A stretch of 64,000 bases of DNA from NCBI GenBank assembly GCA_017992175.1, contig JAGOPD010000006.1, positions 1 to 64,000 on the forward strand, given 5' to 3'. The position numbers and the translations under genes were made by a program. Numbering within the stretch: the first letter of the stretch is position 1; each line of letters starts with the position of its first letter. The notes beneath the pieces are model-generated. The model searched no databases. It was not told the origin of the DNA and was given only the letters and a program-made list of their open reading frames with translations. Positions 24,632 to 36,261 of the stretch are shown in pieces. The DNA comes from Candidatus Saccharicenans sp. (lineage in GTDB: Bacteria; Acidobacteriota; Aminicenantia; Aminicenantales; Saccharicenantaceae).

Positions 24632-26359
24632 ATGGAAATAACCGAAAAGATCAAACAGGTTGCTTCTATAGTTGAGATAGCTTCGCAGTATACAACCCTG
24701 AATAAAAAGGGCAAAAAATGGATCGGGCTTTGCCCGTTTCACTCTGAAAAAACCCCTTCTTTTACCGTCGACGAAGAGAAACAGCTATATCATTGTTTTG
24801 GCTGCGGGGCAGGCGGTGACCTGTTTTCGCTGGTCATGGAAAAAGAAAACCTGACTTTTCCCGAAGCCATCCGGTTTCTGGCTGAAAAATATCATCTTCC
24901 CTGGCAGGAAAGGTATCAGGCATCCGGCCAGACCCGCCTGGAAGAAAAAATCTTCGAAATAAATGAGAAAGCTCTGGCCTACTTCAAAAACAACCTGTTT
25001 AAAACAGCTGAAGGCCAGAAGGCCCTGGACTATTTGAAAGGACGCCAGTTCTCGGAAGAGACCATCAAAAAGCTAAGGCTCGGCTATGCCCTTAATTCCT
25101 GGGATTCTTTGTATGAAGCTTTCAAGACCAGCTATAGCCCCCAGGATCTGGAAAAGGCAGGGTTAATCATCCGCGGCGAGAAAACTGGCGAATTCCGCGA
25201 CCGCTTTCGCGGCCGGATCATTTTCCCCATATTTACCCTGACGGGACGGGTAGTAGCCTTTGGGGGGCGAACGGTTTTTGATGCCCAGCCCAAATATCTG
25301 AACTCACCTGAAACTCAAACTTTCATCAAAGGCAGCCTGCTTTATGGCCTTAATTTCACCAAAGAAGATATCAGGCAGGCGAATGAGCTAATTCTGGTTG
25401 AAGGTTATGCTGATTTTGCCTCGCTTTATCAAGCCGGTATTCAGAATATTGCTGCTTCAATGGGGACCAGCCTGACTGCCCAGCAAGTAGCTCAGGCCAG
25501 GCGCTACGCTTCGAGCCTCATCATCAACTATGATGGAGATGAAGCCGGCCTCAAAGCTGCCTTGCGGGCAATTCCAATCTGCCTCCAGACCGGCCTGAAG
25601 ACTAAGGTTTTAATTCTGCCCGAAAAGCTTGATCCTGATGGATTCCTGAGAAAATACGGTTCAGACCGGTACCGGCAGCTACTTAAAAAGAGCCAGGAAG
25701 GTTTCCGCTTTTTGCTTCTTAATTACACCAGAAATGTTGATCTGACCGTTCCTGAAGAAAAAAGCCGGGTAGCCAGAATCATCCTGGAAGAAATCAAACG
25801 GTTACCCGATGCGCTGGTTCAGAATGAATATCTTCAGCAGGCGGCTGAATTCCTCAAAATTGATGAGACCCTGCTTAGAAAAATCTTGGAGAACAGTTCA
25901 AGAAGCAATCAACCCAAAGCCAGCCGGGAAGAGGAAGGAATATTCTGCCCGGCTGAAAAGCGCCTGTTACAGCTGCTGTTCAATCAGCCGGAATTACTGC
26001 TTCCGCTGGCTAACGAACTCGAGCCTGAATGTTTTCAGGGCCTGCCGAGTGAACCGGTTTTCCACTGCCTCAGGGAATGTCTTAAAAAGGGGCAGGCCTG
26101 GGATTTCAGTCAGCTCCAGCAGTCGATTAAACCTCCGTTGCTGGGCCACGTCGCCAGAAGCCTCCAGGAAGAGACACCGGCTGGCTCGATTGGTGAAGCC
26201 CTCGACTGTTTGAATACCTTGAGAAAGGTCAGCCTGCAAAAAAAGCTTAAAGACCTCCAGAAAGAAATTGCCCTGAGTGAAAAAAAGGGAGATAAAGAAA
26301 AGCTAACCGCTCTTCTCTATCAGAAGCATGAAATTACCAGGCAGATTTTGACGCTATGA
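24632..26359 (+). CDS. dnaG: DNA primase
   Basis: 575 residues. It makes RNA primers for DNA replication and acts with the replicative helicase. The CHC2 zinc finger is formed by C34, H37, C55 and C58 (LCPFHSEKTPSF ... HCFGCGAGGD). The RNA-polymerase domain has the Toprim motifs VEGYADF and NYDGDEAG. A less conserved C-terminal helical region (about 430-575) is the helicase-binding part. No Shine-Dalgarno is visible before the ATG. It is followed 53 bp later by rpoD, the classical dnaG-rpoD order of the macromolecular synthesis operon, without rpsU. Confidence 0.95.
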   Translation: MEITEKIKQVASIVEIASQYTTLNKKGKKWIGLCPFHSEKTPSFTVDEEKQLYHCFGCGAGGDLFSLVMEKENLTFPEAIRFLAEKYHLPWQERYQASGQTRLEEKIFEINEKALAYFKNNLFKTAEGQKALDYLKGRQFSEETIKKLRLGYALNSWDSLYEAFKTSYSPQDLEKAGLIIRGEKTGEFRDRFRGRIIFPIFTLTGRVVAFGGRTVFDAQPKYLNSPETQTFIKGSLLYGLNFTKEDIRQANELILVEGYADFASLYQAGIQNIAASMGTSLTAQQVAQARRYASSLIINYDGDEAGLKAALRAIPICLQTGLKTKVLILPEKLDPDGFLRKYGSDRYRQLLKKSQEGFRFLLLNYTRNVDLTVPEEKSRVARIILEEIKRLPDALVQNEYLQQAAEFLKIDETLLRKILENSSRSNQPKASREEEGIFCPAEKRLLQLLFNQPELLLPLANELEPECFQGLPSEPVFHCLRECLKKGQAWDFSQLQQSIKPPLLGHVARSLQEETPAGSIGEALDCLNTLRKVSLQKKLKDLQKEIALSEKKGDKEKLTALLYQKHEITRQILTL

Positions 26360-26412
26360 TTAAACTAAATATAAAAAACAACTGCCAGCCGGCACCGTAA
26401 GGAGGTTTCAAG

Positions 26413-28098
26413 GTGGCATCTGATGAAAAATATCAGAAAGAAGAGATCAGTCAATTAATCTCCAAAGGGAAAAGACAAGGTTTTTTATCGTGGGAAGAAA
26501 TCGATCAGACTTTTGCTGAGGAAGTCGGCCCCGAAGATGATTTTGATAACTTTTTATCATCTATGGATAGTTATGGAATTAAGATTCTCGATTCCCAGCA
26601 GAGAGAAATTTTAGCCTTTTCCCACAAAAAAAATGCAGCCTGCCTGCCTGGGCTGGAAAGAACAACCGACCCGGTCAAACTATATCTGCGGGAGATGGGC
26701 AATATTCCCCTGCTGACCAGAGAGGGAGAAATTTCCATTGCCCGGGAAATAGAGCGGGGTGAAAAAGCCATTATTAAAACCCTGTCTAAAACCAGGCTGG
26801 TTCTTAATTACCTGATTGAAATAGAACAAAGAATCGCTGATTACCCTGAGACGATTCAAAAATATTTTGATTTCAATGACGAAGAACTGGCCGAAGACAA
26901 GCTGCCAGAAAAGCAGAAGGAACTGATTGATAAGATCAATATTGTCAAGGAGCTCAGCCGGGAAGTGGACAACCTGCCCAAGAGCAAAAAATATAACCTG
27001 GCCCGGGGCCGGATTATTATCAGGCTAAGCCAGTTAATCAGAGAGCTTAATCTTCAACCCAGTCTCAGGGAAGTGGTGATTGAACAGCTCAAGGACCGGT
27101 TAAGAGAAATGAATGAACTTGAATACCGGCGGGAACAGCTCAAGACTGCTCTGGGGCGAAAGAAAGAGAAAATGTCCAGACCGGCGGTCAGGGGGAAAAG
27201 CAAAACCCTTCCAAAAAACAAAGCCAAATTAGATCAGGCCCGGAAAACAGCGGAAAACGAGATCAAAAAAATAAATCAGGAAATCAAAAAACTGGAGAAA
27301 GAAGTCGGGCTGGACTCACCTGCCCTGAAAAAAGCGGTCAGGACCATCATGATGGGCAAGAGTACCAGTGAACAGGCCAAAAAGCAGCTGGTCGAAGCCA
27401 ACTTAAGACTGGTGGTATCAATCGCTAAAAAATACAGTAACCGCGGCCTGCAATTTCTTGATTTAATCCAGGAAGGCAATATGGGCTTGATGAAAGCAGT
27501 TGATAAATTCGAGTACCGACGCGGTTATAAATTTTCGACTTATGCCACCTGGTGGATCCGGCAGGCTATTACCAGAGCGATTGCTGACCAGGCCAGAACC
27601 ATCCGGATTCCAGTTCACATGATTGAGACCATCAATAAACTGGTCAGGGTCAGCCGGCAGCTGGTCCAGGAGCTGGGCCGGGAGCCAAGCTGTGAAGAGA
27701 TTGCCAAAAAAATGGACATGCCGGTTAGCAAAGTTCGGAAAATCATCAAGATCGCCCAGGAGCCAATTTCTTTGGAGACACCTATTGGCGAGGAAGAGGA
27801 CAGTCATCTGGGTGATTTCATTGAAGACAAGATCCTGCCTTCCCCGCCGGAAGCGGTCATCCATTTGAGCCTCCGGGAACATATTGACGAAGCCTTAAAG
27901 ACCCTCACCGATCGGGAAGGGCGGGTTTTGAAGATGCGCTTTGGCCTGGGTGACGGCAATGAGCATACGCTGGAGGAAGTCGGGCAGCAATTTAAAGTCA
28001 CCCGGGAAAGGATCCGGCAGATTGAAGCTAAGGCCCTGCGCAAGCTGAAGCATCCGACCCGGAGCCGGAAACTAAAATCCTTTACCAACAGCTTCTGA
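26413..28098 (+). CDS. rpoD: Primary RNA polymerase sigma factor
   Basis: 561 residues from GTG preceded by GGAGG. Region 1.1 is present (about 11-65, [16 protein letters not shown]), followed by region 1.2 with [11 protein letters not shown] (86-96), an intermediate charged non-conserved region (Lys-rich, about 255-290), region 2 ([20 protein letters not shown] and [17 protein letters not shown]), region 3 ([13 protein letters not shown]) and region 4 with the helix-turn-helix [20 protein letters not shown]. These are the features of a housekeeping sigma70. They agree with the many TTGACA/TATAAT promoters seen in this window. Confidence 0.95.
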   Translation: MASDEKYQKEEISQLISKGKRQGFLSWEEIDQTFAEEVGPEDDFDNFLSSMDSYGIKILDSQQREILAFSHKKNAACLPGLERTTDPVKLYLREMGNIPLLTREGEISIAREIERGEKAIIKTLSKTRLVLNYLIEIEQRIADYPETIQKYFDFNDEELAEDKLPEKQKELIDKINIVKELSREVDNLPKSKKYNLARGRIIIRLSQLIRELNLQPSLREVVIEQLKDRLREMNELEYRREQLKTALGRKKEKMSRPAVRGKSKTLPKNKAKLDQARKTAENEIKKINQEIKKLEKEVGLDSPALKKAVRTIMMGKSTSEQAKKQLVEANLRLVVSIAKKYSNRGLQFLDLIQEGNMGLMKAVDKFEYRRGYKFSTYATWWIRQAITRAIADQARTIRIPVHMIETINKLVRVSRQLVQELGREPSCEEIAKKMDMPVSKVRKIIKIAQEPISLETPIGEEEDSHLGDFIEDKILPSPPEAVIHLSLREHIDEALKTLTDREGRVLKMRFGLGDGNEHTLEEVGQQFKVTRERIRQIEAKALRKLKHPTRSRKLKSFTNSF

Positions 28099-28114
28099 TC
28101 CAGCCGGCCGTCAA

Positions 28115-28143
28115 TTGACTAACTGGAGATTATCTGATATAAA
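28115..28143 (+). promoter_or_regulatory. Promoter of the tRNA gene
   Basis: TTGACT (28115-28120), 17-bp spacer, TATAAA (28138-28143), nine bases before the first base of the tRNA. It may also drive the zinc-ribbon gene behind it. Confidence 0.65.
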
Positions 28144-28152
28144 AAGGCACAT

Positions 28153-28224
28153 GGGCCTATAGCTCAGCGGTAGAGCTACCGGCTCATAACCGGCAGGTCC
28201 CAGGTTCGAATCCTGGTAGGCCCA
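28153..28224 (+). tRNA. tRNA with CAT anticodon, probably tRNA-Ile2 (or elongator tRNA-Met)
   Basis: A full cloverleaf can be folded: acceptor GGGCCTA/TAGGCCC with discriminator A, D-arm GCTC/GAGC, anticodon loop CTCATAA on a stem ACCGG/CCGGC (outer A-C mismatch), and a T-arm CCAGG-TTCGAAT-CCTGG. The CCA end is not encoded. G1-C72 is paired, so it is not the initiator. The acceptor stem has C4-G69 and C5-G68, the positive determinant for lysidine synthase TilS on tRNA-Ile2, and it resembles isoleucine tRNA acceptor stems. That favours Ile2 (reading AUA after lysidine modification), but elongator Met is not excluded. Confidence 0.9.
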
Positions 28225-28255
28225 TTTTAAGCTCTGAGCTAATTCGAGAGGCAAA

Positions 28256-29011
28256 GTGGACGGAGTAGATGTTGACTTTGAAAAATTAATCCAGCTTCAA
28301 GAGCTGGATATCTCCCTCAAGCAAATCAGCGGTGAGCTGTCTGACCTGCCCCTGCTCGTCGGGGCTATCGAAAAAAAAATCCAGGCTGGTTCTGATCATG
28401 TCCTCCAGGCTCAGGAGCAACTGACCAGGAATCAAAAAAAAAGGCGCGACCTGGAATCTCAAGTCAAAGACCTCAGGGCTCAACTTTCCAAGCTCAAGCA
28501 TCAATTAAATGAGGTTAAGACCAATAAGGAATATACTTCCTTTCTCAAAGAAATTCAGGAAAACCAGAACAAAATAGATGCTTTAGAAGAAGAAATAATC
28601 AAGGAACTGCTGGTGGCGGACGAGATTGAAGAAGAGATCAGGACAGCTCTGCGCCAGCAAAAAGAAGAATCGGAGCATTTAAAGCAGGAAATTGAAGCCT
28701 TAAACCAGCGAAAAAAACTCCTGGAAGAACAGAAGGAAGCCCTGAACAAACAGAGAAGCGAATTACTTCCGGCTATTCCTAAAGCTCAGCTTCAGCAATA
28801 TCTCAGTATCGCCAGAAAACGAGGCGGGATCGCTCTGTCCAGAGTGGTTGATGAATTTTGCTCGATGTGTCAGATGAGAATTCGCCCTCAGATGCTTAAT
28901 GAGATAAAAGATAAAACAAAAATTTATCTGTGCGAAAGCTGCGGCCGGATTCTTTATTTTGAACCGCCGTCTGAAGAAGCGGCTGAAGGCGAAGAAGGCT
29001 CCTCCCGGTAA
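28256..29011 (+). CDS. Coiled-coil protein with C4 zinc ribbon (DUF164/CdsZ type)
   Basis: 251 residues from GTG, with GAGG upstream. Residues 10-180 form long Lys/Glu/Gln-rich coiled coils (two antiparallel helices likely). After them come CSMCQMRI and CESCGRIL, a C4 zinc ribbon. The protein ends in an acidic Glu/Ser tail. This matches a widespread bacterial family of zinc-ribbon coiled-coil proteins whose role is poorly defined (nucleic-acid or RNA-related functions have been proposed). The final 58 bp overlap the 3' end of the convergent acyl-CoA synthetase gene. Confidence 0.85.
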   Translation: MDGVDVDFEKLIQLQELDISLKQISGELSDLPLLVGAIEKKIQAGSDHVLQAQEQLTRNQKKRRDLESQVKDLRAQLSKLKHQLNEVKTNKEYTSFLKEIQENQNKIDALEEEIIKELLVADEIEEEIRTALRQQKEESEHLKQEIEALNQRKKLLEEQKEALNKQRSELLPAIPKAQLQQYLSIARKRGGIALSRVVDEFCSMCQMRIRPQMLNEIKDKTKIYLCESCGRILYFEPPSEEAAEGEEGSSR

Positions 29012-30777
29012 AGATTTTCGATTAACTCCCGGTAACGGTTTTCCACCGCCGCCCGCCTGACTTTAAGAGTCGGGGTAATTTCTTCTTTATCAATTTCAAA
29101 ATCATGGTCAAGTAAAACTATTTTTTTAATTTTTTCATAGGAAGCTAAGTTAGCTGTCGCCCGGTCAATCTCGGCCATAACCAGAGAGATGATTTCCGGG
29201 TTATTGACCAGCTCCTGACGGCTGGCAAATTGAATCCCGCGGCTTCTGGCCAGTCCTTCCAGCTGGCCAAAATCAGGCACAACCAGAGCAGAAATAAAGC
29301 GGCGCTTATCACCGATAACCACCACGGTGCTGACATAAGGGCAGGTAGCCAGGAGATTCTCAATGGCCTGGGGGGCCACATTTTTTCCGCCGGAGGTGAC
29401 AATCAGATCTTTTTTCCGGTCAGTAATCACCAGGAAGCCATCCCGATCGAGGTGTCCGATATCACCGGTATGGAACCAGCCTCCGGCCAGAGCCTCCTCT
29501 GTTTCCTTCTGTTTTTTATAATAGCCTTTCATCACATTCGGCCCTTTAGCCAGAATTTCACCATCGGCCGCAATTTTGATTTCAACTCCGGGAATAGGCT
29601 GGCCAACTGTACCGAACTTTAGAGCACCGGGCCGGTTGACGCTCAAAACCGGCGAGGTTTCGGTCAGGCCATAACCTTCATAGATAATCAGCCCGATTGC
29701 ATAAAAGAATTCGGCAATATCTTTCGACAGTGGAGCTCCGCCGGAGATAAAGAATTTGGCTCTTCCTCCGGTTTTCTCGATTATTTTTTTGTAAACTAGC
29801 TGATTGGCCAGCTGGCGTTTTAACTTTAACCAGGCTGGAACGGGCTTTCCGGCCAGCTCATAACCGGCATATTTTTTGCCGACCCTGACCGCCCAGAAAA
29901 ATATTTTTTTAGTCAGTCCCGAACCGCTCAAAATTGTATCCATGACCGCCGCATATATTTTTTCAAAAACCCGGGGCACGCTGACCATGATCTGGGGCTT
30001 AATTTCCAGCAAATTTTCGGCAATAGTCTCGATGCTCTCGGCAAAGCCAATCGTCGCCCCGGCATAGAGATAAGCAAAGACCACCATTCGCTCCAGGACG
30101 TGGGAGAGAGGCAGAAAAGACAGGACAGTATCACGGTCAGTAATGTCAAAGATAGAAACACAGGTTTCAACATTGCTCATAAAATTCCGGTGAGTCAAAA
30201 TAACTCCCTTGGGAATCCCACTGGTCCCCGAGGTATAAACCAGTGAAGCTTCATCGTCTGGAGAGAGGCGGCCCACCAGCTCTTTAAACCTGCCCGGCTT
30301 TTCAGCTGCTGCTTTTTCCCCGGCCGCCAGCAAGCTGGCCAGACTCAAGTAGCCATCAACCTGTTTTTCTTCGAGGCTGATAAAGTGCCTGATATTTTTC
30401 AAACCGTTTCTAATGGCCTGAACCTTCAAGCGCTGTTCCTCATTGGAGACGACCACGAAGGAAGCATCAGAATCCTCAATCATATAGGCAATCTGGGAGG
30501 CAGTGAGAGAAGTATAAACCGGGACGGTCAGAGCCCCATTGCCGATGGTAGCCAAGTCAGTAATCACCCATTCCGGCCGGTTTTCAGACAGGAGAATAAG
30601 TTTCTCCCCTCTGGCCAAACCCAAATCGTTTAGAGCCAGAGCTAAATGAACGACTTTTTTTTCAAAGTCAGAAGTGGATAGCGGCTGGTAGGCACCATTT
30701 TGTTTAAAAAGCATAAAGTTATCTTTGGGATAACTGCTTACTGTATTTAAAAACATACTGGCCAGGGTGTTGCCCAT
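28954..30777 (-). CDS. Long-chain acyl-CoA synthetase (AMP-forming)
   Basis: 607 residues from ATG 30777, which has AAGGAG eight bases upstream; the TTG at 30795 is rejected. It activates fatty acids with ATP to acyl-AMP, then acyl-CoA. The P-loop is SLVYTSGTSGIPKGVILTHR; the A5 motif is YEGYGLTETSP. HTGDIGHLDRDGFLVITDRK is followed by DLIVTSGGKNVAPQAIE. It belongs to the FadD15/ACSL-like group. The Ser/Ala-rich C-terminal tail overlaps, antisense, the acidic tail of the zinc-ribbon gene. It has a likely promoter of its own upstream, although it follows gyrB-gyrA on the same strand. Confidence 0.9.
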   Translation of the reverse strand: MGNTLASMFLNTVSSYPKDNFMLFKQNGAYQPLSTSDFEKKVVHLALALNDLGLARGEKLILLSENRPEWVITDLATIGNGALTVPVYTSLTASQIAYMIEDSDASFVVVSNEEQRLKVQAIRNGLKNIRHFISLEEKQVDGYLSLASLLAAGEKAAAEKPGRFKELVGRLSPDDEASLVYTSGTSGIPKGVILTHRNFMSNVETCVSIFDITDRDTVLSFLPLSHVLERMVVFAYLYAGATIGFAESIETIAENLLEIKPQIMVSVPRVFEKIYAAVMDTILSGSGLTKKIFFWAVRVGKKYAGYELAGKPVPAWLKLKRQLANQLVYKKIIEKTGGRAKFFISGGAPLSKDIAEFFYAIGLIIYEGYGLTETSPVLSVNRPGALKFGTVGQPIPGVEIKIAADGEILAKGPNVMKGYYKKQKETEEALAGGWFHTGDIGHLDRDGFLVITDRKKDLIVTSGGKNVAPQAIENLLATCPYVSTVVVIGDKRRFISALVVPDFGQLEGLARSRGIQFASRQELVNNPEIISLVMAEIDRATANLASYEKIKKIVLLDHDFEIDKEEITPTLKVRRAAVENRYRELIENLYREEPSSPSAASSDGGSK

Positions 30778-30810
30778 TCCCGGTACTCCTTCCAAACAAG
30801 AATTATGCTT

Positions 30811-30839
30811 ATTTTAAGCAAGTCAGGACAGGATAGCAA
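30811..30839 (-). promoter_or_regulatory. Likely promoter of the acyl-CoA synthetase gene
   Basis: Minus strand TTGCTA (30839-30834), 17-bp spacer, TAAAAT (30816-30811), in the 96-bp gap after gyrA. Confidence 0.45.
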
Positions 30840-30873
30840 TCAGATTTCTGGCGGGAAGATAAATCTATAAAGC

Positions 30874-33405
30874 TCAGTCTTCCCTGACCTTGGCAATGGA
30901 GCAAACCCGGTCGCCGTTCTCCAGCTGGATGACCTTGACTCCCTGAGTCGCCCGGCTCAGTGGCCGGAAATCAGTCGTTTTTATTCTGATGGCCTTACCG
31001 CTGACGGTAATAACCAGCAAATCATCTTCATTAACCTCAACCATGCCCAGAGCCGGGCCAATTTTGTCTGTTATTTTCAGGTTGATGACTCCCTGGCCTC
31101 CCCGGCGGTGAACAGGATAATCTTCTACCGGTGTTTTTTTGCCATAGCCATTTTCAGACGCAGTAAAAATATACTTATCATTCTCACCGGCCACGATCAT
31201 GCTGATCACTCTGTCTTTAGGCTTGAGGGTAATGGCTTTAACGCCAGCCGCCTGGCGGCCCATTGGCCGGACCTGGCTCTCTTTGAACCTCATCGCCTTG
31301 CCCATGCGCGTCCCGATTATAATGTCATTTTTGCCGCTGGTCAGGGCAGCAGTAAAGAGGCTGGTTCCAGGCTTAAGGCTCATGGCAATAATCCCGCCCT
31401 TGCGAACATTTCTGAACTCACTGAGTTTGGTCTTTTTAATCAGGCCATGATCAGACAGAATAACCACAAATTGATCAGGGCTGAACTCTTTGACGGCCAG
31501 AATCGACTGAACTTTTTCCTCCGGTTGAAATTCCAGCAGGTTGGCAATGGCTTTTCCCCGGCCAGAAGGCCCGGCATCCGGGACATCCAGGGCCTTTAGC
31601 CAGTAGAGTCGCCCTTTGTTGGTAAAAACCAGCAGATAAGAATGGGTTGAACCGGTAAAAAGATTATCAACTACGTCCTCGGCTTTCATCTCGATGCCCT
31701 TGCGGCCTTTACCGCCGCGGCTTTGAAAGCGGTACGAATTAAGCGAAGTTCTCTTAATATAGCCTGACCTGGTATAAACAATAGCCACATCTTCTTCCTT
31801 GATCAGGTCTTCAGCCCTGATGTCGGTTATAACTTCATCTCTGATTTCTGTTTTCCTCGGATCCTGATATTGCTCCTTTAATTCCTTGAGTTCGTCTTTA
31901 ATTATTTGCAGAACCAGATCATGATTCTTGAGGATCAATTTTAGCTTTTTAATCAGTTCCTTCAGTTCCCGGTGCTCCTGGACTATCTTCTGTCTTTCCA
32001 GGCCGGTCAGGCGCTGTAATTGCATTTCAAGGATGGCCTGAGCCTGAATAGCGGTCAGTTTAAACCTGGTCATCAGGCCATTTTTGGCTTCTTCGACTGT
32101 CCGGGATGACCTGATCAGCTCAATGACCGCATCCAGATAATCAAGGGCAATCAGCAGGCCTTCCAGGATATGAGCCCGGTGTTCAGCCTTTTTCAAATCG
32201 TGACGGGTTCTTCTGATAATAACTTCCTGCCGGTGAGCCAGAAAATAATTCATCATTTCCAGCAGGTTCAGGAGCTTGGGCTGCTTATCAACAATGGCCA
32301 GCATAATGATTCCGAATGAGGTCTGCAGGGCGGTATGTTTGTAAAGGTTATTAAGGATTATTTCAGGCAGTTCACCTCTTTTGAGTTCAACCACCACTCT
32401 GATTCCTTCCCGGTCTGATTCATCGCGGATGTCAGCTATCCCCTCAATTTTTTTGGTGTTAACCAGTTCAGCAATATTTTCCAGCAGCCTGGCTTTGTTG
32501 ACGCCATAAGGAATCTCAGTGATGACTATTTTGTCCTTTTCGCCTTTTTCCCCCCGTTCTATGGTGCTTTTGGCCCTGAGATGGACAACGCCCTTCCCTT
32601 CCAGATAGGCCTGGCGGATATTCTGACGGTTAAAAACATAACCGCCGGTCGGAAAGTCAGGGCCTGGAATAAATTTTATAATATCATCAACTGTCGCCTG
32701 AGGATGATCGACAAGATAAATCAGCCCGTCACAGACTTCGCCCAGGTTGTGAGGCGGTATATTACTGGCCATGCCAACCGCAATTCCGGATGAGCCGTTG
32801 ACCAGGAGATTCGGAAATTTGGCCGGGAGAACTTCCGGCATTAATAAGCTTTCATCATAGTTAGGAACAAAATTGACCGTATCTTTATCAATGTCAGCCA
32901 GGAGCTCTTCGGCCAGGCGGGTCATTCTGACTTCGGTGTACCTCATAGCGGCCGGCGGGTCACCATCCACCGAGCCAAAATTACCCTGCCCATCAACCAG
33001 TGGATAACGGAGGCTGAAATCCTGGGCCATTCTGACCAGGGCATCATAAACAGCCGCATCTCCATGCGGATGATATTTACCAATGACATCGCCCACAATG
33101 CGGGCCGATTTCTTAAAAGGCTTATTGTGCAGAGTACCGGTCTCCCACATGGCATAGAGAACCCGGCGGTGAACAGGTTTAAGACCATCTCTGATATCAG
33201 GAATAGCCCGGCCAATGATTACACTCAGGGCATAGTCCAGATAGGACCTCTTCATTTCTTCTTCCAGGCTGACGACTGACAGAGTCTTAGCTATAGGTAA
33301 AGGGTTGGCTGCAGTTTTATCCCCGCCCTGACTGGCAGCTTTTTCTGGCTTGTCTGTTTCGGCTGTTTTTTCTTTTTTTTCTTTTTCTTCTTTTTTCCGG
33401 GCCAT
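30874..33405 (-). CDS. gyrA: DNA gyrase subunit A
   Basis: 843 residues. The catalytic tyrosine is Y156 in [11 protein letters not shown]; the GyrA box appears as [10 protein letters not shown], so this is gyrase rather than topoisomerase IV. The C-terminal beta-pinwheel repeats are complete. An unusual Lys/Glu-rich extension of about 40 residues precedes the conserved start ([18 protein letters not shown]); the ATG has an AAAGG upstream. In the quinolone region ([13 protein letters not shown]) Ala117 stands where Escherichia coli has Ser83, while the Asp87 equivalent is kept (D121). It is co-directional with gyrB, 39 bp apart. Confidence 0.95.
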   Translation of the reverse strand: MARKKEEKEKKEKTAETDKPEKAASQGGDKTAANPLPIAKTLSVVSLEEEMKRSYLDYALSVIIGRAIPDIRDGLKPVHRRVLYAMWETGTLHNKPFKKSARIVGDVIGKYHPHGDAAVYDALVRMAQDFSLRYPLVDGQGNFGSVDGDPPAAMRYTEVRMTRLAEELLADIDKDTVNFVPNYDESLLMPEVLPAKFPNLLVNGSSGIAVGMASNIPPHNLGEVCDGLIYLVDHPQATVDDIIKFIPGPDFPTGGYVFNRQNIRQAYLEGKGVVHLRAKSTIERGEKGEKDKIVITEIPYGVNKARLLENIAELVNTKKIEGIADIRDESDREGIRVVVELKRGELPEIILNNLYKHTALQTSFGIIMLAIVDKQPKLLNLLEMMNYFLAHRQEVIIRRTRHDLKKAEHRAHILEGLLIALDYLDAVIELIRSSRTVEEAKNGLMTRFKLTAIQAQAILEMQLQRLTGLERQKIVQEHRELKELIKKLKLILKNHDLVLQIIKDELKELKEQYQDPRKTEIRDEVITDIRAEDLIKEEDVAIVYTRSGYIKRTSLNSYRFQSRGGKGRKGIEMKAEDVVDNLFTGSTHSYLLVFTNKGRLYWLKALDVPDAGPSGRGKAIANLLEFQPEEKVQSILAVKEFSPDQFVVILSDHGLIKKTKLSEFRNVRKGGIIAMSLKPGTSLFTAALTSGKNDIIIGTRMGKAMRFKESQVRPMGRQAAGVKAITLKPKDRVISMIVAGENDKYIFTASENGYGKKTPVEDYPVHRRGGQGVINLKITDKIGPALGMVEVNEDDLLVITVSGKAIRIKTTDFRPLSRATQGVKVIQLENGDRVCSIAKVRED

Positions 33406-33444
33406 GATTTTAGACCTTTCTGATTCGCTTTTCTCTGGCTGTTA

Positions 33445-35862
<2,418 letters not shown>

Positions 35863-35910
35863 CTAAATCAAAGAAAAATTGACCTGACCCTGAAAACATT
35901 TTCAATTTGA

Positions 35911-35939
35911 ATTATAGTCTAAATCACTCTAAAAGTAAA
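35911..35939 (-). promoter_or_regulatory. Promoter of gyrB-gyrA
   Basis: Minus strand TTTACT (35939-35934), 17-bp spacer, consensus TATAAT (35916-35911), giving a leader of about 65 nt. Confidence 0.6.
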
Positions 35940-36261
35940 GAAAAAAGTGCCAGAGAACCAGTAAAAAAGATGAGTTTAAATTATTTATTATCAATAGTTT
36001 ATCGGCTCGTCAGATCATCTCCGGTCAAAATGGGTAAATTACGGCCAATTTTAGTATTATTTTACCATTAGAAAAGACGCTTGACAGCCCGAAAATTTCT
36101 CTTCGCCCGGAAAAAAATTTAAAATCGATAGCTAGAGAAAGCGGGTTTGCACCACAACTGGTAGTGGTCCCGGTCATGGTGAGCCGCTGGTTCATTTCCC
36201 ATTCGGAGACGGACAAAGGTTCTGCTTTTAATTGGATTGGGTTGGATTGGATTAAATCAGA
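35940..36261. other. Intergenic region upstream of gyrB and downstream of an M28 peptidase gene
   Basis: No convincing gene. It contains an inverted repeat ACCAC/GTGGT at about 36151-36170, and an imperfect tandem repeat of a TTGG/GATTGG word (36231-36253). A plus-strand TTGACA at about 36080 has no matching -10 box. An unrecognised small RNA cannot be excluded. Confidence 0.4.

Noticed and set aside
28153-28224. Initiator tRNA-fMet
   Set aside because: Position 1-72 is a G-C pair and the anticodon stem lacks the three consecutive G-C pairs of initiators.
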